Shown piece by piece: positions 25,060 through 34,428 of a stretch of DNA of 64,000 nt. The notes beneath the pieces are model-generated. The model saw only the letters and a program-made list of their open reading frames with translations, was not told the origin of the DNA and did no database searches. Positions within the stretch are counted from its first letter, which is position 1. The number at the start of each line of letters is the position of its first letter. The position numbers and the translations under genes are program-made. The stretch comes from Roseburia hominis A2-183 (GTDB taxonomy: Bacteria; Bacillota; Clostridia; Lachnospirales; Lachnospiraceae), in contig NC_015977.1 in the NCBI RefSeq assembly GCF_000225345.1, forward strand, positions 940,001-1,004,000, given 5' to 3'.

Positions 25060-25651
25060 GGAATTGTTGCAATCAGCACAGAGTGTCCTTTGAGTGATAG
25101 GTAATATATAAAAAGATTACATCTTTCAATTTCAGATGGAATGCATATGAAAATTCTGTTCAAAAATGCGGCATTTCTAACCAGCCGGATATTTGCATCC
25201 GCGATGATCCGTGTCTTTCCAAGTTTGGAACAATCCACGGGTCATGTCCGCACTCCGAAGACAATTTGTAGGACTTTTGTGCCGCCCTTACCTGTACTCC
25301 CGCAATAAGACATAACCGCGCGAAGCCGATGTTTGAATTGCCATCTGCCTTGTTTTTAATAGCAGATGGCAACGAGTTTCGGTTCGCGCGGTTTTATATT
25401 GTCTATGAGGGAGTACAGTTAGGGCGGCTAAAAAGTCCGCCCATTGTCTTTGGCGTGTCGGACATGTTCCCGTTGGATTGTCCAAACGTGGAAGAGACAC
25501 GGAATCCGATGCAAATATCCGTCAGGAAGAAATGCTCTCATTTTTTCACAAAGAATCTTCCATATGCATTTCCATCTGAAATCTGTAAGATGTACTTCTC
25601 CAACTATTACCTGTCGCTCAAAGGACACTCAGAGCTGATTGCAAAAGATCC
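25060..25651. repeat. Giant imperfect inverted repeat (592 bp), MITE-like
   Basis: The whole gene-free stretch between ilvN and the next gene is one fold-back element. The left arm starts GGAATTGTTGCAATCAGCAC and is matched by the reverse complement of the right end (25631-25651); corresponding blocks follow inward (GTGTCCTTTGAG, TTTCAGATGG, CGGATATTTGCATC, TGTACTCCC, ACCGCGCGAA) to a perfect apex TTGCCATCTGC/GCAGATGGCAA at 25338-25372. Small frames inside are not genes. Same termini as the element at 48462. No transposase is encoded. Confidence 0.85.
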
Positions 25652-25671
25652 GTTCTGTGTTGGCGCAGGAT

Positions 25672-26715
25672 TTAGACGCGCTTTTTCAGGATGGCAATAA
25701 ATTTTTCAAAATGCATCGGCGTTCCCTGGATCTCCTGCACCTTCAGACGGTTCGCTTCGGAGAATCCGACTAAAATATTGTGGTTCGCCTCGGCGAGGTA
25801 ATCTATGATACCGTCGATGTCCGACTTGATGTTCTTCGGGCACTGGATGTAGAGATGCCGGTTCGCACTGATATGCAGCGTGTAGGAGATGCTGAAGTGG
25901 TACCAGAAAAACTTGTGGAGCGTCGAGTATTTGTAGATCCAGATGATCTCATCGATCGGTACAATGGCATTGCCGTACACCGAGGTCTCGATGAAGAAAT
26001 GTTCTGTGATAAACATATCCTCCGTTGCAAGCTGCGGCAGCGTCGCAAGTTCATCCTCTGCCTGCTCCAAAAGCTTTTTCGGATTGCCGAACAGCGCGAG
26101 ATCCTGGCACGCGGGCGAGAGAATTGGAAAGCAGATGTAGAGGATGAAAAATACAATGCAGATCAGGGCATAGCTGCCGGTCGCAAAAAATACGACGTAG
26201 AGCAGCGTGTTTCCGAGCAGATTGTAATCAGGCTCACTCAGTACATACTGGGAGACTTTGTTGTGAATGCCGTTTTCGGTCCAGTTCAGATCCGAAGCGA
26301 GATGATTTAACAGCTCATCAAAATTCTCGGAACCGTGAAGAATCTTGGCACGGACGGACACCTGCGGAATCTCCGGAAGTCCCTGTTCACTGGTATTCGG
26401 GGAGAGCAGCACGATGATGCACTCGTCATTCCGCATCGTGTAATAGTAGTAACCGCTGATGTGCCCTAGAAAGGACTGGGTGTAACCGGTGAACTTCAGA
26501 TCGGATAAGGTGGCGGATATGTATTCTTCATGCCGTCTGTAGGTGCTCTCGAGGGTATCCGGGGCATCGAGCGTGTCCGGAAAAAGCGGCGCTGACAGCG
26601 AGAGAACGAACCACAGTACCAGAAGAAAAATCAGATACAGGATCGGTGTCAGCAGTCTGCGCTTGTAGAATGCCTTTATATTTTTGGTAATATAGTGTTC
26701 AAACTGATCGGGCAT
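25672..26715 (-). CDS. Membrane protein of unknown function (DUF6709-like)
   Basis: About 347 residues from the start at 26715 (MPDQFEHYITKNI, preceded by AAGGA); a longer frame to 26775 lacks a clear site. Two membrane regions: LLTPILYLIFLLVLWFVLSL near the N-terminus and LLYVVFFATGSYALICIVFF in the middle, flanking an outside domain of about 120 residues; the C-terminal part is cytoplasmic. Similar proteins are frequent in Lachnospiraceae without known role. Transcribed against the neighbours. Confidence 0.6.
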   Translation of the reverse strand: MPDQFEHYITKNIKAFYKRRLLTPILYLIFLLVLWFVLSLSAPLFPDTLDAPDTLESTYRRHEEYISATLSDLKFTGYTQSFLGHISGYYYYTMRNDECIIVLLSPNTSEQGLPEIPQVSVRAKILHGSENFDELLNHLASDLNWTENGIHNKVSQYVLSEPDYNLLGNTLLYVVFFATGSYALICIVFFILYICFPILSPACQDLALFGNPKKLLEQAEDELATLPQLATEDMFITEHFFIETSVYGNAIVPIDEIIWIYKYSTLHKFFWYHFSISYTLHISANRHLYIQCPKNIKSDIDGIIDYLAEANHNILVGFSEANRLKVQEIQGTPMHFEKFIAILKKRV

Positions 26716-26924
26716 AGGTGTAAGATCCTTTGCTGTATTTTGCTGTGTTTCCAGAAACATCGGAAAAAACAGCATTTTATGGAATAAGTATACGGTTTAC
26801 CGGAAAAATAATCAAGAAGATTTGTGCGGGGGAATCTGTCGGCAAACCTTGATTTCACATTGGAAACTTGGTAGTATTACATAGAAATGTTCCGCATGCT
26901 GGCGGAAGAGAAAGTGAGAACGAT

Positions 26925-27776
26925 ATGGGTGCATACGAGAGCTTTGCGAGAGTGTATGATCTGTTTATGGATAATGTTCCCTATGAGGAATGGGGTTCCT
27001 ATCTTATGGGGCTGCTCCGGGAATACGGCATCTGCAGCGGAACGGTTGCGGAACTGGGTTGCGGCACCGGAAAAATGACCAGGCTGCTGGCGGCGGCAGG
27101 GTACGATATGATCGGCGTGGACAATTCCGAGGAGATGCTTGAGATCGCACGCGAGGCAGAGTATGAGGCGGATGCGTGGAGTGCGGCAGAAGCATGGGAC
27201 GAAGCTGACGAAACCGATGAGCCGGAAGAATATGCAGAACTGGGCGAGCCGGATGAACCGGACGAGCTGCCCAATGGGGGAATTCTCTATCTGCTCGAGG
27301 ATATGCGTGAACTGGAACTGTACGGAAGCGTGTGCGCGGTGGTGTCGGTCTGCGATTCCATGAATTATATTTTGGAGGAAGCGGATCTGCGCGAGGTGTT
27401 TTCGCGTGTGCACGAGTATCTGGAGGAGGATGGCATCTTTATTTTTGACCTGAATACGGTATACAAGTACCGGGATCTTCTGGGAGAGACGACGATTGCG
27501 GAAAACCGCGAGGAGGGCAGCTTCATCTGGGAGAATTATTTCGATGAGGAGAGTGCCGTAAATGAATACGATCTGACGCTTTATATCCGCGAGGACGGTG
27601 CAACCTACCGCCGGTTTGAGGAAGTGCATTATCAGCGGGCCTATGATTTAAAGACGATTGACAGACTGCTTGCGGATGCGGGAATGGAATTGCTGGCAGC
27701 CTACGACGCGTTCACAAAGGAGCCGGTCAAGGAGGATTCGGAGCGGATCTATGTGGTGGCGCGCCCACGCAGGTAG
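26925..27776 (+). CDS. Class I SAM-dependent methyltransferase with acidic insertion
   Basis: 283 residues from ATG 26925 (MGAYESFARVYDLFMD, a typical opening). SAM site: VAELGCGTGKMTRLLA with IGVDNSEEMLEIAR. Between this and the next strand (ILYLLEDMRELEL) lies a Glu/Asp/Ala-rich stretch of about 40 residues (roughly 80-120) that usual family members lack. Then VVSVCDSMNYILEEADL and FIFDLNT follow as expected. Substrate unknown; small-molecule methylation is likely. Confidence 0.85.
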   Translation: MGAYESFARVYDLFMDNVPYEEWGSYLMGLLREYGICSGTVAELGCGTGKMTRLLAAAGYDMIGVDNSEEMLEIAREAEYEADAWSAAEAWDEADETDEPEEYAELGEPDEPDELPNGGILYLLEDMRELELYGSVCAVVSVCDSMNYILEEADLREVFSRVHEYLEEDGIFIFDLNTVYKYRDLLGETTIAENREEGSFIWENYFDEESAVNEYDLTLYIREDGATYRRFEEVHYQRAYDLKTIDRLLADAGMELLAAYDAFTKEPVKEDSERIYVVARPRR

Positions 27777-27937
27777 AAGGCTTTGAGAAGATGCAGGAAC
27801 AACGAATCCGAACTGAGTACAAAAAGATACAGTATATGAAAACGGAGCAGAAAGAAAAGATACCGTGCATGAAAACGGAGCAGGAAAAGAAGATGTAGCA
27901 AATCTGAAATACAGCAACAATAGAAAAGGAGAACAAA

Positions 27938-28816
27938 ATGAGTCAGGATAGAGATTATATTGTAAGAGCTACCGCAGCGGAGGGAAGTATCCGCGCATTT
28001 GCGATCACATCACGCCATCTGGTGGAGGAGGCGAGAGTGGATCATGACACCAGCCCGGTGATTACGGCAGCGCTCGGCAGACTTCTCTCCGGTGCGGCGA
28101 TGATGGGAACGATGATGAAGGGGGAGAAGGATCTTCTGACGATACAGATCCAGTGCGGCGGCCCGGCGAAGGGCTTTACGGTGACCGCGGATGCAAACGG
28201 ACATGTCAAGGGATTCCCGAATGTTCCGGATGTGGAACTGCCGTTAAATGCACAGGGAAAGCTGGACGTCGGCGGTGCGCTGGGGCTTGGCGTGATGAGC
28301 GTCATCAAGGACATGGGATTAAAGGAGCCGTACGTGGGACAGATCGCGCTGCAGACCGGTGAGATTGCGGAGGATCTGACGTACTATTTTGCCACCTCCG
28401 AGCAGGTGCCGTCCGCGGTAGGACTCGGTGTTCTCGTGAATCCGGACCGGTCGGTCAGACAGGCGGGAGGATTTATCATCCAGCTGATGCCGTTTACACC
28501 GGACGACGTGGTGGATCGTCTCGAGAAGAAGATCACGGAGATTGCCTCCGTCACGGAGATGCTGGAAGATGGGAAGACACCGGAGGAGATCTTGGAGCTG
28601 ATTCTCGGCGAGTTCGGGCTTGAGATCAACGATACGGTGGATGCCGCATTCCAGTGCGACTGCTCCAAGGAGCGCGTCTCCCGTGCGATTGCGACACTGA
28701 GCAGAAAGGATCTGGACGACATCGTAAGCGACGGAGAGTCGATTGAGGTAAAATGCCAGTTCTGTAACAAAGCGTACCATTTTGACATCGACGAGTTAAA
28801 GGAAATGAGAAAATGA
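27938..28816 (+). CDS. hslO: Redox-regulated chaperone Hsp33
   Basis: 292 residues. Oxidation-activated holdase. The C-terminal zinc switch is visible as CDC (in FQCDCSKERV) and CQFC. The N-terminal core has RHLVEEARVDHDTSPV and FPNVPDVELP. The site AAAGGAGAAC precedes ATG. Its stop overlaps nadE by four bases, so expression is coupled. Confidence 0.95.
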   Translation: MSQDRDYIVRATAAEGSIRAFAITSRHLVEEARVDHDTSPVITAALGRLLSGAAMMGTMMKGEKDLLTIQIQCGGPAKGFTVTADANGHVKGFPNVPDVELPLNAQGKLDVGGALGLGVMSVIKDMGLKEPYVGQIALQTGEIAEDLTYYFATSEQVPSAVGLGVLVNPDRSVRQAGGFIIQLMPFTPDDVVDRLEKKITEIASVTEMLEDGKTPEEILELILGEFGLEINDTVDAAFQCDCSKERVSRAIATLSRKDLDDIVSDGESIEVKCQFCNKAYHFDIDELKEMRK

Positions 28817-30723
28817 GAGATGGATTTGTAAAAGTTGCCGCCGTCACACCGAAGATCCGTGTGGCGGACACAAAATACAACGCCGGCGTGATCGTGGAAG
28901 GAATCCGGGAAGCGGCGGCGGCAGGCGCGAAGGTGATCGTGCTGCCGGAGCTTGTCATCACGGGATATACCTGCAGTGATCTGTTTTTGCAGGAATATCT
29001 TTTAGAGCAGGCGAAGCGGGCGCTCGGAACGATCGCGGAGGAGACAGCAGAGGTGGACGCCATCCTTTTTGTCGGTCTACCGCTTGCGTACAACGGAAAA
29101 CTTTATAATGTGGCAGCGGTGCTCTGCCGCGGGGAAGTGCTCGGGTTTGTGCCCAAAACCTATCTTCCGAACTACAATGAATTTTACGAGGCAAGACATT
29201 TTGCCAGAGGAATGGCAGATCCGGTCGAGGTCGATTTCGAGGGAGAGTGCGTGCCGATGGGGACGAGGCTTTTATTTGTGTGTACGTCTCTGCCGGAATT
29301 AAAGATCGGCGCGGAGCTCTGCGAGGATTTGTGGACGCCGGAGCCGCCGAGTATCCGTCATGCCAGAAATGGTGCGACGCTGCTTGTGAATCTGTCTGCA
29401 TCAGATGAGACCACCGGAAAGGACATCTACCGGCGGGAGCTGGTAAACGGACAGTCGGCGAGACTTCTGTGCGGCTATATCTATGCGAGTGCGGGAGACG
29501 GGGAGTCCACGCAGGACGTCGTCTACTCCGGACACAATGTGATTGCCGAGAACGGTCATATTCTAAAGGAATCGGAGCGGTTCGGAAGCGGTGTGATCTG
29601 CACGGAGATCGATGTCAAGCGGATCGAGGCGGAGCGCCGCCGGATGACGACGTTTGAGATGGCGGATGACAGCTATGTGGAGGTGCGTTTTTCTCTTGAA
29701 ACGGAGGAGACGGCTCTGACCCGCTTCATCGACCCGATGCCGTTTGTGCCGGGAAACGAGGCGGACCGTATCAGACGCTGTGATGAGATCCTTGCCATTC
29801 AGGCAGCGGGATTAAAAAAGCGTCTGGAGCATACGCACTGTAAGACGGCGGTTGTGGGCATTTCGGGCGGTCTGGATTCCACACTGGCGCTGCTTGTCAC
29901 CGTGCGCGCGTTCGATCTGCTCGGCATGCCGCACGACCGGATCAAGGCAGTCACGATGCCGGGCTTCGGGACGACGGACCGGACCTATGACAACGCGGTG
30001 TCCCTGATCCGGTGCCTCGGCGCGGACTTTACGGAAGTCGACATCAAGGAAGCGGTGAATGTGCATTTCCGTGATATCGGGCAGGATCCGGCCGTTCATG
30101 ATGTGACCTATGAGAACGGCCAGGCAAGAGAGCGGACGCAGATTCTGATGGACATTGCCAACAAAGAGGGCGGCATGGTCATCGGAACCGGCGATCTCTC
30201 GGAGCTTGCACTCGGCTGGGCGACATATAACGGCGACCATATGTCCATGTATGCGGTCAATGCCTCCGTTCCGAAGACGCTGGTGCGCCACCTGGTGCGC
30301 TACTACGCGGATACCTGCGGGGATGAGAAGCTTGGCGCGGTATTGACGGATGTGCTGGACACGCCGGTATCTCCGGAGCTTCTGCCGCCGGAGGACGGAA
30401 AGATCTCGCAGAAGACGGAAGATCTTGTGGGACCGTACGAGCTTCATGATTTTTACCTGTACCACATGCTGCGTCTTGGATTTGCACCGAAAAAGGTGTA
30501 CCGTCTCGCAAAAGTGGCGTTTGACGGCGTCTACGACGATGAGACGATCTTAAAATGGCTGAAAACCTTTTACCGGCGCTTTTTTGCACAGCAATTCAAG
30601 CGTTCCTGTCTGCCGGACGGACCGAAAGTCGGTAGTGTGGCGGTCTCTCCGCGCGGGGATCTGCGGATGCCGTCGGACGCGTGCGCGGCTGTCTGGCTGC
30701 AGCAGTTGGAGGAGATCGGATGA
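28813..30723 (+). CDS. nadE: Glutamine-dependent NAD+ synthetase
   Basis: 636 residues in two domains. N-terminal glutaminase of the nitrilase fold: VLPELVITGYTCSDLF (Glu), PKTYLPNYNEFYE (Lys) and GAELCEDLWTP (Cys). C-terminal synthetase with the PP-loop GISGGLDSTLALL (about 350). It makes NAD+ from deamido-NAD, ATP and glutamine. Starts on the hslO stop (ATGA) and overlaps the aldo/keto reductase downstream. Confidence 0.95.
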   Translation: MRDGFVKVAAVTPKIRVADTKYNAGVIVEGIREAAAAGAKVIVLPELVITGYTCSDLFLQEYLLEQAKRALGTIAEETAEVDAILFVGLPLAYNGKLYNVAAVLCRGEVLGFVPKTYLPNYNEFYEARHFARGMADPVEVDFEGECVPMGTRLLFVCTSLPELKIGAELCEDLWTPEPPSIRHARNGATLLVNLSASDETTGKDIYRRELVNGQSARLLCGYIYASAGDGESTQDVVYSGHNVIAENGHILKESERFGSGVICTEIDVKRIEAERRRMTTFEMADDSYVEVRFSLETEETALTRFIDPMPFVPGNEADRIRRCDEILAIQAAGLKKRLEHTHCKTAVVGISGGLDSTLALLVTVRAFDLLGMPHDRIKAVTMPGFGTTDRTYDNAVSLIRCLGADFTEVDIKEAVNVHFRDIGQDPAVHDVTYENGQARERTQILMDIANKEGGMVIGTGDLSELALGWATYNGDHMSMYAVNASVPKTLVRHLVRYYADTCGDEKLGAVLTDVLDTPVSPELLPPEDGKISQKTEDLVGPYELHDFYLYHMLRLGFAPKKVYRLAKVAFDGVYDDETILKWLKTFYRRFFAQQFKRSCLPDGPKVGSVAVSPRGDLRMPSDACAAVWLQQLEEIG

Positions 30724-31904
30724 TCATGCAGTATCGCAAGGATAAAAACGGAAATGAGATTTCGGTGCTCGGCTACGGGTGTATGCGTTTTACCAAGGAG
30801 GGCGGGCATGCCGATATCGATAAGGCGGAAAAGGAGGTCATGGCGGCGATAGATGCCGGTGTGAACTATCTCGATACCGCATATGTCTATGCCGGAAATG
30901 AGGCGGCGGTCGGGGAGATCCTCGCGCGCAATCATTGCAGGGAACGCATCTACCTGGCAACCAAGCTGCCGCACTACCTGATCAAGTCGGTGGAGGGCGC
31001 CCAGAAGATGTTCGAGGAGGAGCTGCGCCGCTTACAGACAGATTATATTGATTACTATCTGATGCATATGCTGACGGATCTTCCCACCTGGGAAAAGTTA
31101 AAAAAGCTTGGCATGGAGGACTGGATCCGGGAGAAAAAGGCGTCCGGAGAGATCCGCAACATCGGATTTTCCTATCACGGCAGATCGGATATGTTCATGC
31201 AGCTGATCGACGCCTATGACTGGGATTTCTGCCAGATCCAGTATAATTATATGGACGAACATTCGCAGGCGGGCGTGGAGGGGCTGCGCTACGCGCACGC
31301 GAGGGGGATTCCAGTGATTATTATGGAGCCGCTGCGCGGCGGCAGGCTGGTCAATCTGCTGCCGGAGTCGGCGAAGGAGCTGTTCGCACAGGATGAGGAG
31401 CACCGCACCCCGGCAGAATTGGCACTCAAGTGGCTGTACGACCAGCCGGAGGTGACCTGCGTGCTTTCCGGCATGAATTCCATGGAGATGGTCGAACAGA
31501 ATGTGCGCACAGCTTCGGAATACGGCGTCGGGTGCATGACGGAGTCAGATCGCGCGCTGGTGGAAGCGGTGCGGCAGGAGATCACAAAGCACGTCAAGGT
31601 GGGATGCACCGGCTGCGGTTACTGTATGCCGTGCCCACGCGGGGTGGATATCCCCGGGACATTCCGCTGCTACAATGCGATGTACTCCGAAGGAAAAAAG
31701 TCCGGCCGCAGGGATTACCTGCAGTGTACGGCATTCCGCAAGAATCCGGCGAGCGCCTCGCAGTGTGTGGGCTGCGGCAAATGCGAGCAGCACTGTCCGC
31801 AGCATATTGAGATCCGCAGGGAGTTAAAAGCGGCGGCGGGAGAACTCGAGACGGTGAAGTACAAGTTCATGAAGACGGCAATCGGCGTGCTGAAGCTCTG
31901 GTAG
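30720..31904 (+). CDS. Aldo/keto reductase with C-terminal 4Fe-4S domain
   Basis: 394 residues. N-terminal AKR barrel with GYGCMRF, NYLDTAYVYAGNE (catalytic Asp/Tyr), KLP and YYLMHML (His). The C-terminus carries ferredoxin-like clusters: CTGCGYCMPCPRG and CVGCGKCEQHCP. Such enzymes are common in anaerobes; the physiological substrate is not known. ATG 30720 overlaps the nadE stop; a nearby GGAGGAGATCGG is the ribosome site. Confidence 0.88.
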   Translation: MIMQYRKDKNGNEISVLGYGCMRFTKEGGHADIDKAEKEVMAAIDAGVNYLDTAYVYAGNEAAVGEILARNHCRERIYLATKLPHYLIKSVEGAQKMFEEELRRLQTDYIDYYLMHMLTDLPTWEKLKKLGMEDWIREKKASGEIRNIGFSYHGRSDMFMQLIDAYDWDFCQIQYNYMDEHSQAGVEGLRYAHARGIPVIIMEPLRGGRLVNLLPESAKELFAQDEEHRTPAELALKWLYDQPEVTCVLSGMNSMEMVEQNVRTASEYGVGCMTESDRALVEAVRQEITKHVKVGCTGCGYCMPCPRGVDIPGTFRCYNAMYSEGKKSGRRDYLQCTAFRKNPASASQCVGCGKCEQHCPQHIEIRRELKAAAGELETVKYKFMKTAIGVLKLW

Positions 31905-31994
31905 AAACACATGGCAGGAATAAATTCTATCTGGTAAATCGGAAAAGTGTGTGTTATACTACAGTGCAGATACAAATGAGAGGAGGACTTTGTT

Positions 31995-32549
31995 ATGAAA
32001 ATGAAGTTTGGTATTAAGGAAGTTGTTGCAACCGGTATTGGAACAGCGTTGTTCGTTGCGCTGACAGAGGTACAGATCCCTCTGGGAATTATCCCGAACA
32101 CCGCCTTACAGCCGAGAGCGGCATTGCTCGCATTCCTTGCAGCCGTATTCGGTCCGGTAGTCGGCGGTATTGTCGGTCTTCTGGGACATGCAATCGGTGA
32201 TGCGCTGTTTTATGGAAGCGTATGGTGGAGCTGGGTATTTCCGGACGCGGTATTCGGCATTCTGGTCGGACTTTTCGCTGCAAAATATGCGATCAAGGAC
32301 GGCGGATTCGAGAGGAAACAGATCGTGCTGTTCAACGTTGTGCAGGTTGTTGCCAACCTCGCTGCATGGGTGATCGTTGCGCCGGTACTTGACATTGTGA
32401 TCTACGCAGAGCCTGCCAACAAGGTATTTGCACAGGGTGCATGGGCATGCCTTGGAAACGTGATTATTATTGGTATTCTTGGTACTTTGATCGCAGCAGG
32501 ATACTCCAAGATCGGAGCAAAATCGTCCAGTCTCTCCAAGGAGGACTAG
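31995..32549 (+). CDS. ECF transporter S component (UPF0397 type)
   Basis: 184 residues, about five membrane segments. The signature region TGIGTALFVALTEVQIPLG, GPVVGGIVGLLGHAIGDAL and the WWSWVFPDAV segment match the UPF0397 S-component family, often annotated as riboflavin-type, though substrates are unproven. The site GAGAGGAGGACT precedes ATG. A terminator separates it from the energising subunits downstream, giving more S subunit than ATPase. Confidence 0.8.
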   Translation: MKMKFGIKEVVATGIGTALFVALTEVQIPLGIIPNTALQPRAALLAFLAAVFGPVVGGIVGLLGHAIGDALFYGSVWWSWVFPDAVFGILVGLFAAKYAIKDGGFERKQIVLFNVVQVVANLAAWVIVAPVLDIVIYAEPANKVFAQGAWACLGNVIIIGILGTLIAAGYSKIGAKSSSLSKED

Positions 32550-32584
32550 GCGGATTCCGGCAGCAGAAAGACAGAAGCAGACAG

Positions 32585-32632
32585 AGTGCGCGGAGACGGG
32601 GTGCAAAATGTGACCGGTTCCGCGCACTTTTT
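32585..32632 (+). terminator. Terminator between S component and ATPase
   Basis: AGTGCGCGG pairs with CCGCGCACT and a run of T follows. Partial readthrough would still supply the downstream ATPase/permease genes. Confidence 0.75.
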
Positions 32633-32703
32633 CTTCCATTTGGAATTATTATCAAGTATAATAGTCGGGAAGTACCACAAGAGAGGAAGACGAGGATTTC
32701 GGA

Positions 32704-34428
32704 ATGGAACCGATCATAGAATTTCAGAATTTTTCTTTTAAATATCGTTCCCAGAAGGAACCGACGCTAAAGGACATCAATCTCGCAATTTATCCGGGGG
32801 AGAAGGTACTGATCGTCGGACCGTCCGGTTCCGGAAAGTCGACATTAGCGCACTGCATCAACGGGCTTGTGCCGTTTTCCTATGCCGGAGACATCACGGG
32901 GACTTACCGCATTAAGGGCGAGGATCCCGCAAAGCTTGGTATTTTTGGACTGTCGAAGTCTGTGGGTACGGTTTTGCAGGACACGGACGGTCAGTTCATC
33001 GGGCTTACGGTGGCGGAGGATATCGCATTTGCGCTGGAGAATGACAGAGTGGAATATCACGAGATGCGCGGGCGCGTGGACAAAGCGGCGGACGCTGTGG
33101 ATGTAAAAGACCTGCTCGATCATGCACCAGGAGCATTGTCTGGTGGACAGAAGCAGCGCGTATCCATGGCGGGCGTGCTGGTCTGTGATGTGGATATCCT
33201 GTTGTTTGACGAGCCGCTTGCCAATCTGGACCCGGCGACGGGAAAGCGCACGATCGCTTTGATCGATGAGCTGCAGAAGGCAAAAGGGGCAACGATCCTG
33301 ATTATTGAGCATCGTCTGGAAGATGCACTGTACCGGGATGTGGACCGCATCATCGTCGTCGGTGAGGGAAAGATCGTGGCGGATACGACGCCGGATGAAC
33401 TTCTGGCAGCCAATGTACTGGCGGAGGAGGGAATCCGCGAGCCACTCTACATCACGGCGCTTAAGCATGCGGGATGCGAGATCCGTCCCGAGACGCATCC
33501 GGCGCATGTGGAGACGATGGAATTGTCCGGTTATAAGGAGGCGCTGTGCCGCTGGAACGAGAAGGTTGCACTGCCGGAGAAAAAACCGGGGGATGACGTC
33601 ATCCTCTCGGTGGAGAATCTTGCTTTTTCCTATGACGGAAGAACGCCGATTCTAACCGACATCCATATGCAGGTACAAAAGGGCGAGATGCTGGCGATTG
33701 TTGGCAAGAACGGTGCCGGAAAGTCGACGCTCTCGAATCTCATCTGCGGCTTTTTAAAGCCCGGTCAGGGGCGGATTCTGTTTGGCGGCGAGGACATTGC
33801 AGACTGGTCGATCAAGGAGCGCGGCGAGAAGATCGGACTTGTCATGCAGAATCCGAATCAGATGATCAGCAAACCGATGATCTATGATGAGGTGGCGCTG
33901 GGACTTGCGGTGCGCGGCGTGCCCGAGGAGGAGATTAAGGAGCGGGTCTATGCAACCTTAAAGATCTGCGGCCTCTACCAGTTCCGCAACTGGCCGGTCT
34001 CCGCGTTAAGCTTCGGTCAGAAGAAGCGCGTGACGATCGCTTCGATCCTCGTGCTGCATCCGCAGGTGCTGATTTTGGACGAGCCGACGGCGGGACAGGA
34101 CTACAGACATTATACGGAGATCATGGAGTTTTTAAAGAAGCTGAATGAGGAGTACGGCATTACGATCATCATGATCACACATGACATGCATCTCATGTTA
34201 GAGTATACGAACCGCGCGGTCGTGATTGCTGACGGCAGGCTTCTGGCAGATACCGCTCCGGCGGCGGTACTCACGGATGATGCGGTGGCGGATCGTGCCT
34301 ATTTGAAGAAAACATCTCTCTACGATCTGGCGGTGCGCTGCGGCATTGCAGAGCCGACACAGTTCGTGGAGCGCTTTATCGGCTACGAGCGGCAGATGAG
34401 AGCGGCAGAAAGAGAGGAGGAAGCATAA
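32704..34428 (+). CDS. ECF transporter ATPase, fused A-A' subunits
   Basis: 574 residues with two ABC ATPase domains in one chain. First: Walker A GPSGSGKST, signature LSGGQKQR, Walker B DILLFDEP. Second: GKNGAGKST, SFGQKKR, VLILDEP and a switch His in ITHDMHL. Most ECF modules use two separate proteins; the fused form (YkoD-like) is well known. It powers uptake by the UPF0397 S component and the T subunit that overlaps its last base. Confidence 0.92.
   Translation: MEPIIEFQNFSFKYRSQKEPTLKDINLAIYPGEKVLIVGPSGSGKSTLAHCINGLVPFSYAGDITGTYRIKGEDPAKLGIFGLSKSVGTVLQDTDGQFIGLTVAEDIAFALENDRVEYHEMRGRVDKAADAVDVKDLLDHAPGALSGGQKQRVSMAGVLVCDVDILLFDEPLANLDPATGKRTIALIDELQKAKGATILIIEHRLEDALYRDVDRIIVVGEGKIVADTTPDELLAANVLAEEGIREPLYITALKHAGCEIRPETHPAHVETMELSGYKEALCRWNEKVALPEKKPGDDVILSVENLAFSYDGRTPILTDIHMQVQKGEMLAIVGKNGAGKSTLSNLICGFLKPGQGRILFGGEDIADWSIKERGEKIGLVMQNPNQMISKPMIYDEVALGLAVRGVPEEEIKERVYATLKICGLYQFRNWPVSALSFGQKKRVTIASILVLHPQVLILDEPTAGQDYRHYTEIMEFLKKLNEEYGITIIMITHDMHLMLEYTNRAVVIADGRLLADTAPAAVLTDDAVADRAYLKKTSLYDLAVRCGIAEPTQFVERFIGYERQMRAAEREEEA

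Noticed and set aside
25053..25700. Several 60-120 residue frames inside the giant inverted repeat
   Set aside because: They mirror each other on both strands as expected of a fold-back and have no ribosome sites or family features.
27791..27898. 35-residue Lys/Glu-rich frame between the methyltransferase and hslO
   Set aside because: Contains a repeated MKTEQ segment from a local duplication and has no ribosome binding site.
31905..31994. Riboswitch for the ECF S component
   Set aside because: The 90-base gap is too short and shows no conserved vitamin-aptamer core; only a weak promoter-like TATACT is visible.
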